Source of the DNA: Methylobacterium isbiliense
Lineage (GTDB): Bacteria; Pseudomonadota; Alphaproteobacteria; Rhizobiales; Beijerinckiaceae
Length of the DNA stretch: 48,191 nt
Assembly: GCF_022179325.1 (NCBI RefSeq)
Contig: NZ_BPQQ01000057.1
Coordinates: 1 to 48,191 of the forward strand
Direction: 5' to 3'
A program made the position numbers and the translations under genes. Shown one piece after another: positions 15,352-23,407 of this stretch (its first letter is position 1; each line of letters starts with the position of its first letter). The notes beneath the pieces are model-generated. The model saw only the letters and a list, made by a program, of their open reading frames with translations, was not told where the DNA came from and did no database searches.

Positions 15352-15364
15352 TCGAAGGGAATCG

Positions 15365-15832
15365 ATGAGGCTGGGACCGACGATGGGGGATCTGACGATC
15401 GGAAAGGCGGCGCAGGTCGCCGGCGTCGGCGTGGAGACCATTCGCTTCTACGAGCGACAAGGCTTGATCGAGCAGCCGTCCAAGGGGGCCGGCTACCGGA
15501 CCTATTCGCCCGAGGTGGTCGCCCGCATCCGCTTCATCCGGCAGGCCCAGAGGATCGGGTTCTCGCTGAAGGAGACGCTGGAGCTTCTCGCCCTGCGCGC
15601 CAAGCCTGGCGCCGATTGCGCCGTCCTGCGGGAACAGGCCCGGCACAAGATCGCCGAGGTGGACGAGAAGATTGCCGAGCTCCTCCGGGTGCGAGCGGCC
15701 CTGGAGGCCGTGGTCGCCTCCTGCCCAGGACGCGGTGGGCTGGAGGACTGCACCATCCTGAAAGCCCTGGAGGACATGCCAAGAGGGTCAGCCCCGTGCG
15801 GGTGCGACGAACCGATGAGGAAGACACGATGA
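15365..15832 (+). CDS. merR: Mercury-responsive MerR regulator
   Basis: 155 residues. Winged helix (TIGKAAQVAGVGVETIRFYE), coupling domain, and long dimer helix. The three mercury ligands are C85 (GADCAV), C120 and C129 (CPGRGGLEDC). Their spacings of 35 and 9 equal Cys82/117/126 of Tn501 MerR, which separates it from copper, cadmium and zinc relatives. A CGC near the C terminus is extra. GAAGGGA lies before ATG 15365; ATG 15383 (MGDLTIGK) is an alternative. It is the first gene of the operon it controls and its stop overlaps the next ATG. It bends the 19-base-spacer promoter when Hg(II) binds. Confidence 0.92.
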   Translation: MRLGPTMGDLTIGKAAQVAGVGVETIRFYERQGLIEQPSKGAGYRTYSPEVVARIRFIRQAQRIGFSLKETLELLALRAKPGADCAVLREQARHKIAEVDEKIAELLRVRAALEAVVASCPGRGGLEDCTILKALEDMPRGSAPCGCDEPMRKTR

Positions 15833-16050
15833 AGACCGTTACCCTGAAGGTCGAGGGCTTGCGGTGCGCCTCCTGCGCCGCCTCGGTCGGCTCGCTGCTC
15901 GGCGCCCATGCCGGCGTCCGCGGCGCCGACGTCTCCTTCGAGGAGGGCCGCGCCCGCGTCCTCTACGACCCGGCGACCACCAGTGAGGACAGCCTCGTCG
16001 AGGCAGTCGAGAAGCGTGGCTTTCGCGTCGTGGCCCGCGACCTGGCCTGA
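15829..16050 (+). CDS. Cytoplasmic HMA-domain metallochaperone
   Basis: 73 residues, one ferredoxin-like HMA domain: KVEGLRCASCAASVGSLLG supplies the CxxC loop at C14/C17, and VEAVEKRGFRVV is the last strand. No signal peptide. Overlaps merR by four bases and precedes the ATPase by 33 bases. CopZ-like chaperones carry Cu(I), but in this mercury-controlled operon Hg(II) is the expected cargo. It would deliver metal to the N-terminal domain of the ATPase. The loop GLRC replaces GMxC, which is a small departure from copper chaperones. Confidence 0.88.
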   Translation: MKTVTLKVEGLRCASCAASVGSLLGAHAGVRGADVSFEEGRARVLYDPATTSEDSLVEAVEKRGFRVVARDLA

Positions 16051-16083
16051 CCCGACCGTTCGGCCCAGTCCGGAGACAGCCCG

Positions 16084-18534
16084 ATGGCCTCAGCGACACT
16101 CGACACGGATATCCCGCTTTGGAGCGAGGAGCCGGCCAGCCGACCCGACCGGGCCCGCATCCGCGCCCGGATCGGCGGCCTGCACTGCTCGCTCTGCACC
16201 GGCACCATCGAGAAGGCGCTCGGCAGCCAGCCCGGCGTCGACAAGGTCGCCGTCAGCCTGACCCACGAGCAGGCGCTCGTCGAGTACGATCCGGCCGTCG
16301 CCCGACCCGCGGCGCTGCTCGGGATCCTGCGCGACATCGGCTACACGATCTCGGACCCGCGCAAGGTCAGGCCCTTCGAGGAGGAGGAGCGGGACCTCGC
16401 GCGCGAGAGCCGCCGCTTCGTCGTCGCGGTCGCCCTCAGCGTCGCCTCCATCCCGATCATCGCAGATCCGACGCTCGGCTGGATCGGCTACCTGCCTGCC
16501 CTGGTCTGCATCAGCCTCGGCGCCATGGTGTTCCTCGTCCTGAGGAAGACCAGCCTCCAGGTCGCGGTCGCCAGCACCGGCGGCCTCGCCGCCTTGGCGC
16601 TCGGGCTGCTCTACCTGAACCTGCAGGGATACCTTGCGACCTCCGCCCCCTGGCTCGTGGCCGCCCTCGCGGTCGTGCTCGTGTTCGGGGTCGGGCGCCA
16701 TATCCTGAACATGGCCTTCCAGGCCCTGCGCCGAGGCATCCTGAACCAGCACGTACTGCTGGAGATCGGCGCCTTCGCCGGCATGGCGGGCGGCGTCATC
16801 GGACTGATCCTGGACCGCCCGGACTACCCGACGGCGCCGTTCTTCGCCGTCTCGGTCATGGTCGCCACCTACCACATCTTCTCCGAGTGGCTCTCGCTCA
16901 TCGTCAAGACGCGCAGCTCCCAGGCCGTGAAGCGCCTGCTCGACCTTCAGCCCGAGACCGCCCGCGTGGTCCGAGACGGGCAGGAGCGTGACCTTCCGCT
17001 GGAACTCGTGGCGGTCGGCGACCGCGTCCGCATCCGCCCCGGCGAGCGCGTGCCCGTCGACGGCACGGTCGAGGGCGGCCGCTCCGCCGTCGACCAGGCC
17101 CTCGTCACCGGCGAGCCGATCCCGGTCGAGCGCGCGCACGGGGATGCCGTCATCGGCGGCTCGATCAACGGCACCGGCACCCTGCTCGTGCGGGTGACCG
17201 CGGTGGGCGCCGGCAGCTTCCTGCAGAAGGTGATCCGCGAAGTCGAGGACGCCCGCGCCCTCAAGCCAGGCCTGCTCCACCTCGTCGACCGCGTGCTGCA
17301 GGTCTACACGCCCACCGTGCTCGCGGTGGCCGCGCTCGCCTTCGCGGGCTGGCTCGCCGGCTCCTGGCTCCTCGGCGGCGAGCCGGACATCGAGCGGGCC
17401 GTGTTCGCGGGCCTGAGCGTCCTCGTCATGGGCTATCCTTGCGCCGTCGGCATCTCGGCCCCGCTTTCCATCGTGCGCGGCGCCGGCGAGGCGGCCGAGC
17501 ACGGCATCCTGATGCGGACCGGCGAGGCCTTCCAGGGCTACCGCCTCGTCGACACGGTCGTCCTCGACAAGACCGGGACGCTGACCGAGGGCCGGCCCGT
17601 GGTTCGCGAGATCGAGGTGTTCTCGGGAAGCGAGGCCGAGCTCGTCGCACTGGCCGCGGCGGCGGAGGCCTCGTCCGAGCACCCGCTCGCGCAAGCCGTG
17701 GTCAGGGCCGCCTTCGCGCGCGGGGCCGTGCCCCCGGAGGTCACCGCGTTCGAGGCCAGTCCCGGCAAGGGCGTCACGGCCCGGATCGCGGACGGCGAGG
17801 TCCTGGTCGGCAGCCCGGCCTTCCTGGAAGGCCAAGGCATCGACCTCTCGCCGGCCCGGGCCCGGATCGCGGCCCTGGAGGAGGCCGGGCGCACCGTCGT
17901 CGTCGTCGGCCGCAACGGTCGCGCGCTGGGCCTGCTCGCCCTCGACGACAGGCTGCGGGCCGATGCCGCGCAGGCCGTCGCGGCTCTGCGCAAGGAGGGC
18001 CTTCGCACGGTCCTGCTCACCGGGGACAACGAGCGGGCCGCACGCCGGATCGCCGCGGAAGCGGGCATCGACGAGGTCCATGCCGGGGTGCTGCCCGACG
18101 GCAAGGCCGAGACCGTGCGGCGGCTCCAGGCCGCCGGCCCGGTCGCGATGGTCGGCGACGGCATCAACGATGCACCTGCGCTGATGCAGGCCAACGTCGG
18201 CGTCGCCATGGGGGGCGGCACCGACATCGCCATCGAGGCCGCCGACATCATCATCCTCTCGAACCGCCTCGCCGCCCTGCCGCTCGCCCGCGGGATCAGC
18301 CGGCGCAGCTACGCCAAGATGCTCCAGAACGTCTGGCTGGCCTTCGCCTTCAACGGCATCGGCATCCCGGTCGCCGCGACCGGGCTGATCAACCCGATCT
18401 GGGCCATGGTCGCCATGGCGGTCAGCGTCACCGCGATCTTCCTCAACTCGCTCTGGGGGCAGCCCGGCCTCTTCCTGGGCGCGATCATGAGCGTCGGCAA
18501 CCCGCCCGCGGCGTCCCGACCGAACCCGGCCTGA
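16084..18534 (+). CDS. P1B-type heavy-metal ATPase with YPC instead of CPC
   Basis: 816 residues. One HMA domain with C35/C38 (GGLHCSLCTGTIEKAL), eight predicted helices, actuator TGEPIPVE, phosphorylation site DKTGTLT (D495), EHPLAQ and MVGDGINDAPAL. The transport helix reads VMGYPCAVGISAP, so the first Cys of the CPC motif is Tyr451 while Pro452-Cys453 remain. The last helices, AFAFNGIGIPVA and MAVSVTAIFLNSL, are close to the copper pattern YN/MxxSS but not the same. ATP-driven export from cytoplasm to periplasm is expected; the ion is uncertain. Position behind a mercury operator and between HMA proteins points to Hg(II) or a related soft metal. GGAGA precedes the ATG. Confidence 0.92.
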   Translation: MASATLDTDIPLWSEEPASRPDRARIRARIGGLHCSLCTGTIEKALGSQPGVDKVAVSLTHEQALVEYDPAVARPAALLGILRDIGYTISDPRKVRPFEEEERDLARESRRFVVAVALSVASIPIIADPTLGWIGYLPALVCISLGAMVFLVLRKTSLQVAVASTGGLAALALGLLYLNLQGYLATSAPWLVAALAVVLVFGVGRHILNMAFQALRRGILNQHVLLEIGAFAGMAGGVIGLILDRPDYPTAPFFAVSVMVATYHIFSEWLSLIVKTRSSQAVKRLLDLQPETARVVRDGQERDLPLELVAVGDRVRIRPGERVPVDGTVEGGRSAVDQALVTGEPIPVERAHGDAVIGGSINGTGTLLVRVTAVGAGSFLQKVIREVEDARALKPGLLHLVDRVLQVYTPTVLAVAALAFAGWLAGSWLLGGEPDIERAVFAGLSVLVMGYPCAVGISAPLSIVRGAGEAAEHGILMRTGEAFQGYRLVDTVVLDKTGTLTEGRPVVREIEVFSGSEAELVALAAAAEASSEHPLAQAVVRAAFARGAVPPEVTAFEASPGKGVTARIADGEVLVGSPAFLEGQGIDLSPARARIAALEEAGRTVVVVGRNGRALGLLALDDRLRADAAQAVAALRKEGLRTVLLTGDNERAARRIAAEAGIDEVHAGVLPDGKAETVRRLQAAGPVAMVGDGINDAPALMQANVGVAMGGGTDIAIEAADIIILSNRLAALPLARGISRRSYAKMLQNVWLAFAFNGIGIPVAATGLINPIWAMVAMAVSVTAIFLNSLWGQPGLFLGAIMSVGNPPAASRPNPA

Positions 18535-18546
18535 GGGAGCCTTGCG

Positions 18547-18897
18547 ATGAGACCGCATCGTCGTCCGGGCGTCGTCGCCGCGCTCGTCGCCTCCGTGGTC
18601 CTGCTCGTGTCCCTCGACCCGGCACGGGCTGCCGAGGATGGGCGGGTCCCGTCGGGGCGGTCGTCCGACCTGAGGGTCGCGACCATTCCGGTCGAGGGCA
18701 TGGCCTGCCTCTCCTGCGCCGCGTCGATCAAGCGCGCCGTCAAGAAGATCGAGGGGGTGTCCGACGCCGAGGTCGACTTCGTGCGGCGGTCCCTCCACGT
18801 CTCCTATTCTCCCGGCCGAGCCCTCCTGCTCGGCCGGGTGGCGACGACCATCGACGGCCTCGGCTACAAGGCGGGCATCCCGGTGATCGCGCCGTGA
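18547..18897 (+). CDS. Secreted HMA-domain protein (MerP-like)
   Basis: 116 residues. Signal peptide VVAALVASVVLLVSLDPARA, a short linker, then an HMA domain with EGMACLSCAASIKRAVKKIE, VDFVRRSLHVSY and TTIDGLGYKAG. The CxxC pair is in the periplasm, so it could accept metal exported by the ATPase or capture it outside. AGGGAG overlaps the ATPase stop. Its own stop overlaps the CcdA-like gene by four bases (GTGA). It differs from merP at 11285 in the sequence around the cysteines, so it is not a recent duplicate. Confidence 0.88.
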   Translation: MRPHRRPGVVAALVASVVLLVSLDPARAAEDGRVPSGRSSDLRVATIPVEGMACLSCAASIKRAVKKIEGVSDAEVDFVRRSLHVSYSPGRALLLGRVATTIDGLGYKAGIPVIAP

Positions 18898-19568
18898 CGC
18901 TCGAACACCTGATCCAGCCGCTCGCCACCGGCGCAAGCGGCCCGGCCGCACTCTGGATCACGTTCCTCGCCGGCGTCCTGGCCAGCGCGGTCTGCCCCTG
19001 CACCCTGCCGGTCGGGCTCGGCATCGCCAGCGTCGCCGGCGCATCCGAGGCGGAATCGCGCCGCGCCGGGCTGCACGTCGCGGGTGCCTTCTTCGCCGGC
19101 ATCGTCCTGAGCCTTGCCGCACTTGGCGCCGCCGGCCACCTCGGCGCCCTCGCGACCGAATCGTTCGGCCGGACCTGGGCGCTTGTCATGGCTGTCGTCT
19201 CGCTTGCCGCGGCGCTCCTGGCCTTCCGGTGGCCGCGCATGCGCCCAGCCAACCTCACAACCGGGCGCCGGCCCGGCATCCTCGGGGCCTTCGCCTACGG
19301 GCTCGTCTTCAGCGTCGGCACGTCGGTTGCCCCGCTGCTGCTGCTGACGGTCGCCGCAGCGGACGGCGATACCGACCGTGGCGTCCTTCTCGCCCTGGCG
19401 TTCGGTATCGGGCGGGGCCTGCCGTTCCTCGCCGCCGGTGCGGCCGCGAGCGCGGTCACGCGCCTGGCGCGCCTCGGCCTGTGGAGCCGCGCGCTCCAGG
19501 TTCTCGGCGGCGGCACCCTCCTGCTGGTCAGTGCCTACTACGCGCGGGTCTACGCGGACCTACTTTGA
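18894..19568 (+). CDS. CcdA/DsbD-like membrane protein
   Basis: 224 residues, GTG start, six hydrophobic segments. The first helix carries SAVCPCTLPVGLGIASVAG, a Cys-Pro-Cys, and the fourth YGLVFSVGTSVAPLLLL, which has no Cys in the place where CcdA keeps its second. The family moves electrons across the membrane or, in some branches, moves ions. With CPC but a missing partner Cys, classic thiol transfer is doubtful. It differs from the two true CcdA proteins at 1460 and 36009. In this operon it may reduce, or receive metal from, the secreted HMA cysteines. That role is inference. Confidence 0.8.
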   Translation: MTLEHLIQPLATGASGPAALWITFLAGVLASAVCPCTLPVGLGIASVAGASEAESRRAGLHVAGAFFAGIVLSLAALGAAGHLGALATESFGRTWALVMAVVSLAAALLAFRWPRMRPANLTTGRRPGILGAFAYGLVFSVGTSVAPLLLLTVAAADGDTDRGVLLALAFGIGRGLPFLAAGAAASAVTRLARLGLWSRALQVLGGGTLLLVSAYYARVYADLL

Positions 19569-19582
19569 ACCTCGGAGAGCTC

Positions 19583-19825
19583 ATGAGCGACAAGACACCG
19601 CCTCCTCTCGCGGAAGTTTCCTTCTCCGTGCCAGGCATGATGTGCGACGGCTGCGCCGAGAGTGTCCGCAACGCGGCGATGGCCGTGCCAGGCGTCCGGC
19701 AGGCGAGATCCAGCGCTTGGCGCAGGCGTGTCACCGTGCGCTTCGAGCCGTCCCGGGCCGGACCCGTGGAAATCCGGGCGGCGCTGGCGAGCAGCGGATT
19801 CGAGACCGTCGAGGTCCGGGCATGA
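19583..19825 (+). CDS. Second cytoplasmic HMA-domain protein
   Basis: 80 residues: VPGMMCDGCAESVRNAAMAV with CxxC at C19/C22, then RRRVTVRFEP and ALASSGFETVEV. No signal peptide. GGAGAG lies six bases before the ATG and the stop overlaps the MFS start (ATGA). Its placement directly before the transporter suggests it feeds or drains that carrier. It is the fourth HMA domain in the operon, counting the ATPase. Confidence 0.85.
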   Translation: MSDKTPPPLAEVSFSVPGMMCDGCAESVRNAAMAVPGVRQARSSAWRRRVTVRFEPSRAGPVEIRAALASSGFETVEVRA

Positions 19826-21033
19826 CGCCGGTGACGCCGGACCTGCCGGATGCCTCGCGGGAGCGCTTGCTCCGGGTGCTTGCGGCCGCCACCTTCATCA
19901 TCTTCTTCCAGGCGTTCATGGTCGCGCCGGTCCTTCCGCAACTCGGAGAGGCGTTCGGCACCTCGCCGGAGCGGGTCGGCCTGATCGTGCCGGCCTACCT
20001 GATCCCGTACGGGGTGGCGACGCTGGTCTACGGGCTTCTGGCGGACCGGCTCGGCATCTGGCGCGTCATGTCGGGATCGCTGACCGCCTTCGCCGTGCTG
20101 ACGGCCCTCACCGCCACGGCAGGGTCCGTGGAGCAGCTCGCGCTCTGGCGTCTGCTGACCGGGCTCGGGGCGAGCGGAGTCGTGCCGCTCGGTCTCGTCC
20201 TCGTCGGCAGGCTTTTTCCGTACGAGCGACGCGGGCGCCCGCTCGGGTGGCTCTTCGGCGCCATGGCGGGCGGCATGGCCTTCGGGTCGACCTTCGGGGG
20301 CCTGCTCGAACCGTCCATCGGATGGCGCGGCCTCTTCCTGGCGGTCGGCGCGGCCGGGGCGGCGATCCTGCTCGTTCTCATGCCCTCCCGCGGGATCATC
20401 CCGGGCGCTACGGCAGCCGGAGCAGACCTGGGCACCCTGTTCCGCGGCTATCGGGACCTGCTGATCTCTCCCCGCGGACGCCGCACCTACGCCTACGTCC
20501 TGCTGAATTCGATGTTTCACTCCGGCGTGTTCACCTGGCTGGGTCTGTACTTCGAGCGGCGCTACGGCCTCGGACCCGTCGGCGTCGGCCTCGCCCTCCT
20601 GGGCTATGGCATCCCCGGATTCCTGCTCGGTCCGGTCATCGGTCGGGTTGCGGACAGGCACGGTCGCGGGCGCCTCCTGCCTCTCGGGCTGCTCCTGGGT
20701 GCCCTAGCGGCGGCGGCCCTGACCCTCGACGGCCCCCTGCTCCTGGCGGCGGTGGCGGTCACGGTGCTGTCCCTCGGCTACGACATGACCCAACCGTTGT
20801 TCGCCGGCATCGTCACTGCACTCGGCGGCCAACGTCCAGGCCAGGCCATGGGCCTGAACGTCTGCCTCCTGTTCACCGGGTTCGGACTGGGAAGCCTGCT
20901 GTTCGGGTCGATGCTCCGCCTCGACTACGGGCCCGTCCTCGCTGTGTTCGCGGCTGCGGAACTGGCGCTGGCCTTGGCGGCGGTCCGTCTCTTCCGGTCC
21001 GAGGTTCCGCCGGCCGGAGGAGGACACCGATGA
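19822..21033 (+). CDS. Major facilitator superfamily transporter
   Basis: 403 residues, twelve predicted helices. The loop after helix 2 is GLLADRLGIWRVM, and RLLTGLGASGVVPLGL and GPVIGRVADRHGRGRLL mark the two halves, as in 12-helix drug and metabolite exporters. It overlaps the HMA gene before it. Substrate unknown. As last gene of a mercury-induced operon it may export a metal-thiol complex or import a replacement metal; neither can be read from sequence. Not related closely to the MFS gene of the ars locus. Confidence 0.85.
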   Translation: MTPVTPDLPDASRERLLRVLAAATFIIFFQAFMVAPVLPQLGEAFGTSPERVGLIVPAYLIPYGVATLVYGLLADRLGIWRVMSGSLTAFAVLTALTATAGSVEQLALWRLLTGLGASGVVPLGLVLVGRLFPYERRGRPLGWLFGAMAGGMAFGSTFGGLLEPSIGWRGLFLAVGAAGAAILLVLMPSRGIIPGATAAGADLGTLFRGYRDLLISPRGRRTYAYVLLNSMFHSGVFTWLGLYFERRYGLGPVGVGLALLGYGIPGFLLGPVIGRVADRHGRGRLLPLGLLLGALAAAALTLDGPLLLAAVAVTVLSLGYDMTQPLFAGIVTALGGQRPGQAMGLNVCLLFTGFGLGSLLFGSMLRLDYGPVLAVFAAAELALALAAVRLFRSEVPPAGGGHR

Positions 21034-21178
21034 GATCGCGACCGCTCCAAGGTCGGGCGGAAGTCATCGATGCCCTGATCCTCGCCGCCTTTCGGCAGGC
21101 CTGCCGCCAGGGGAGCTCGGCGCGGCCGAGCACCTCCTGTGCGCGCTGGAAGCGCTCGCCGGCGGCGCCGAGGCCTGA
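21030..21178 (+). pseudogene. Frameshifted small helical protein
   Basis: The ATG overlapping the MFS stop gives MRSRPLQGRAEVIDALILAA and FRQACRQG. A one-base shift near 21110 then continues GELGAAEHLLCALEALAGGA to a stop at 21176-21178. The joined product of about 49 residues matches the character of the small protein at 2332-2544 (YLLQALEAL). As written the frame runs on to 21254 with unrelated sequence. A decayed gene or a base error in the CAGGGGAGC stretch. Confidence 0.6.
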
Positions 21179-21716
21179 CATGAGCCTCGGCCTCACAGGA
21201 AGAGGCCTGCTTGGCCCTCGCGGATCACGCCCGGGACCGAAGCGGACGTACTGACACGCGCCGGGATGTCCGCGTCTCTTGTGAGCCGCGGTGGCGTGGC
21301 GCGCCGTCCCGACCTTTTGCCAGGGCAGCCCGACGAGCGCGACGGGCGTGATCGCGAGGACAACGAGCAGGGCCGACGTGGCGTCTGTCCCGACCTTTAG
21401 GCGAGAACAGACAAGGGCCGCTGCCGGCGGCAGGAACGCCTGCGGAATGGCTTCCACGGCCTCGTCCCGAACTACTCCCCAGGAACGGGTACGAAACCTG
21501 TCCCGCCACCGGCGCGGGCAGCAGGCGACGCCGTCCGGCATCGTGCACTGAGGATGGGGCGCCACAGGGCGAAGGCCGCCAAGGTGACGAGCAGCACCGC
21601 GGCGTGATGGTGAGGCCGACCCTCATCTACGGGGCGCCGGGTAATCCGCCGCACCGTGCGCGCCATCGCCCGCGGGCGGATGGCTCTCGGCGGGCGCCAC
21701 GCCGCGGCATCCGATA
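21179..21716. other. Gap, possible decayed membrane-gene fragment
   Basis: No intact gene recognised. On the reverse strand around 21310-21470 a frame reads FLPPAAALVCSRLKVGTD and ALLVVLAITPVALVGLPW, and around 21560-21610 HHHAAVLLVTLAAFALW, which look like pieces of membrane proteins without a start. I could not assign them. Confidence 0.35.
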
Positions 21717-21938
21717 TCAGGCACACCAGCTCGCCGGCCGTCCCAGCAAGCCACGGCTTGGCACGCCGCGAAGCCAAGCCACGAAAGCGTCCACCCGGTC
21801 AGGTGCGAATTGGTACCGGTGCCCTTGCGTACCGTGGACGAGATCCCGCAATTCCCGGGGAACGAGCGGGCCCGACCCGCCCCAGTAGGGGCACTCACGC
21901 CCGAGAAGGACCTTGTCCGTCCGCTCGGTGTCGCGCAC
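21717..21938 (-). pseudogene. C-terminal piece resembling a nucleotide-modification (Nmad2-like) protein
   Basis: 73 codons: ERTDKVLLGRECPYWGGSG, PLVPRELRDLVHGTQGH, RYQFAPDRVDAFVAWLRG and PSRGLLGRPASW. The combination of a late CPYWG or FYYFG segment, GH and a final WL...GxPxxW is what I recall of Nmad2-type domains linked to modified DNA bases. Only the C-terminal part is present, and the frame begins where a forward-strand glycosylase scrap ends. The assignment is by pattern memory and tentative. Confidence 0.45.
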
Positions 21939-21954
21939 CAGGTTCCGCAGGGGA

Positions 21955-22180
21955 CCTGCAACGCCCGACGGTCCTCTGGAACGTCTTCCCGCTCCACCCG
22001 CACGCGTCCGGCGACCCGCTACCCAATCGCTGCCATACCTGTCGGGAGCGGCAGGCGGCCCGCCACCTGCTCGAGTGGCTGGTCTCGGAACTGCGGCCTC
22101 GGACCCTGATCGCCATCGGGCGGGACGCCGAGGCGGCCCTGGCAGCTCCTCCCGAGGCCGGGTACGCTCCGAGCCCCTGA
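21955..22180 (+). pseudogene. Uracil-DNA glycosylase family C-terminal remnant
   Basis: The frame reads DLQRPTVLWNVFPLHPHASG, DPLPNRCHTCRERQAARHLL and EWLVSELRPRTLIAIGRDAE. The WN-FPLHPH segment followed by LIAIGRDAEAAL is the second half of glycosylases of the UdgX/family-4-like type in Rhizobiales. The N-terminal catalytic part is missing and the end (expected around a HPS motif) is garbled: RVRSEPLSGGPGE in another frame. It abuts the Nmad2-like piece in opposite orientation. Confidence 0.6.
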
Positions 22181-22301
22181 GCGGCGGGCCTGGAGAACCG
22201 GGTCGGAGGCACGCTGCTCCCTCACGCCTGGGCCCGCCCAGGCCGTCGGGGCCGGCGCCAGGGCGGGCTCAGCGGAAAGGCCGTCCGTGCGACGGATGCG
22301 C

Positions 22302-22739
22302 TCAAGCCTTCGCGACCGCCTCTTGGCCAGCGCGGCTGCCGAGTCCGATGCGCAGGGCGATCTCGGAGCGCCGCGCGGAGTAACTTGGCGCCACCATCGG
22401 ATAATCTGGCGGGAGGCCCCACTTCTGACGGTACTGCTCAGGCGTCAGCCCGCGCGTGCCCAGATGCCGCCTGAGTGATCTGTAGGGCCTGCCGTCCTCC
22501 AAGCTGACGATGTATTCGGGCGTCACCGTCTTCTTGATCGCGACGGGCGGCGTCGGCGCCGTCGCGGACGCAGCCGGCTGGTTGGCCGCCGGGCCGGCCA
22601 CGATGGCCCGAAGGGCTCCTTCCACGAGCCTGATCAGGTCGAGGACGTCCGCCGCACGTATGGCATTGCCCCGCACGTAGGCGGAGACGACCTCAGCCGT
22701 CAGTGTCAGGACATCGTCGTTCGAACGTGCACTTGCCAT
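22302..22739 (-). CDS. mucR: MucR/Ros-type transcriptional regulator
   Basis: 145 residues. The N-terminal oligomerisation helix is LTAEVVSAYVRGNAIRAADV. The DNA-binding part is YIVSLEDGRPYRSLRRHLGT, LTPEQYRQKWGLPPDYPMV and SARRSEIALRIGLG. In Ros the zinc finger begins with Cys in (C)LEDG; here that position is Ser. The later His in RRHL remains. Zinc-less MucR homologues are known in Mesorhizobium and fold without metal. They act as global H-NS-like silencers of AT-richer acquired genes. Intact beside decayed genes, so likely still in use. Confidence 0.9.
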   Translation of the reverse strand: MASARSNDDVLTLTAEVVSAYVRGNAIRAADVLDLIRLVEGALRAIVAGPAANQPAASATAPTPPVAIKKTVTPEYIVSLEDGRPYRSLRRHLGTRGLTPEQYRQKWGLPPDYPMVAPSYSARRSEIALRIGLGSRAGQEAVAKA

Positions 22740-23026
22740 GATGGAATCTTCCTATGTCGAAGCTGCGCCGCAGGCGTGCGTGGCCCGGGGCGAGCGAGTG
22801 GATCAGGTTCCGTCGCCCCGAAACCAGCGTTGGCGGAGCCAGGACGACATCCATGATTGCTATGCTTATGGGCGAGGGGCCGCCGAATTGGATGCATGGC
22901 GGCATCGGCGCGGCGGCTGCCGCAGCGACAGTGTGAAAGCGCTTGGCAATATTTCCCCTCGCAGGTCTACACTCTACACTCCACGCCCTCGTCGGCACGA
23001 AGCCGCTTCGAGCGCGCAAGCGCATG

Positions 23027-23407
23027 CTACGCGAAGGATTTCGGAGGTTTCCGCAACGCTTCGAGGACTGCGTCTGGGTGGCCGTCGTCCGCTGACCAAG
23101 CGACCGGCCGCGAGTAGCGCCAGGACTGGGAGACCGGCTCGGTCTCGGGTACCAACAGGGGCGCGTGACAGAGGCAGCCCGTGCAGCAGCCAGTGCGGTG
23201 GGCGGCGTCCGATGCTCGCTTGCCCGCGCAGTGGGGGACCCGCGCCACGGCGCCGCGAGTGACTGTGCTGGCGAGCCGCTCCCAAGTCGTCTGCCTGGCG
23301 CCGTGCGCATGCCCGCGTTGGACATGTGCCGCAGCAGGCAACGCCAGGGCTGTGACCATAAAGGCCGCAACCAAGAGCCTGCAGATATGGCGAGCAAACC
23401 ACTTCAC
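23027..23407 (-). CDS. Secreted His/Cys-rich small protein, unknown
   Basis: 126 residues. Signal peptide LLVAAFMVTALALPAAA, then HVQRGHAHGARQTTW and a Cys cluster HRTGCCTGCLCHAPLLV. CCTGCLCH with nearby His residues is an obvious metal-binding candidate. It resembles no named family I know. The gene upstream on the other strand is the copB remnant, which supports a copper link. Start is the ATG giving the signal peptide at residue 1. Confidence 0.65.
   Translation of the reverse strand: MKWFARHICRLLVAAFMVTALALPAAAHVQRGHAHGARQTTWERLASTVTRGAVARVPHCAGKRASDAAHRTGCCTGCLCHAPLLVPETEPVSQSWRYSRPVAWSADDGHPDAVLEALRKPPKSFA

Noticed and set aside
15383-15832. Shorter merR start at 15383
   Set aside because: It would match the classic N terminus, but the ribosome site is better for 15365; kept only as an alternative.
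16090-18951. 953-residue open frame on the reverse strand
   Set aside because: It is antisense to the P1B ATPase and the secreted HMA gene; composition is Arg/Asp/Gly-rich without motifs, a shadow of high-GC coding DNA.
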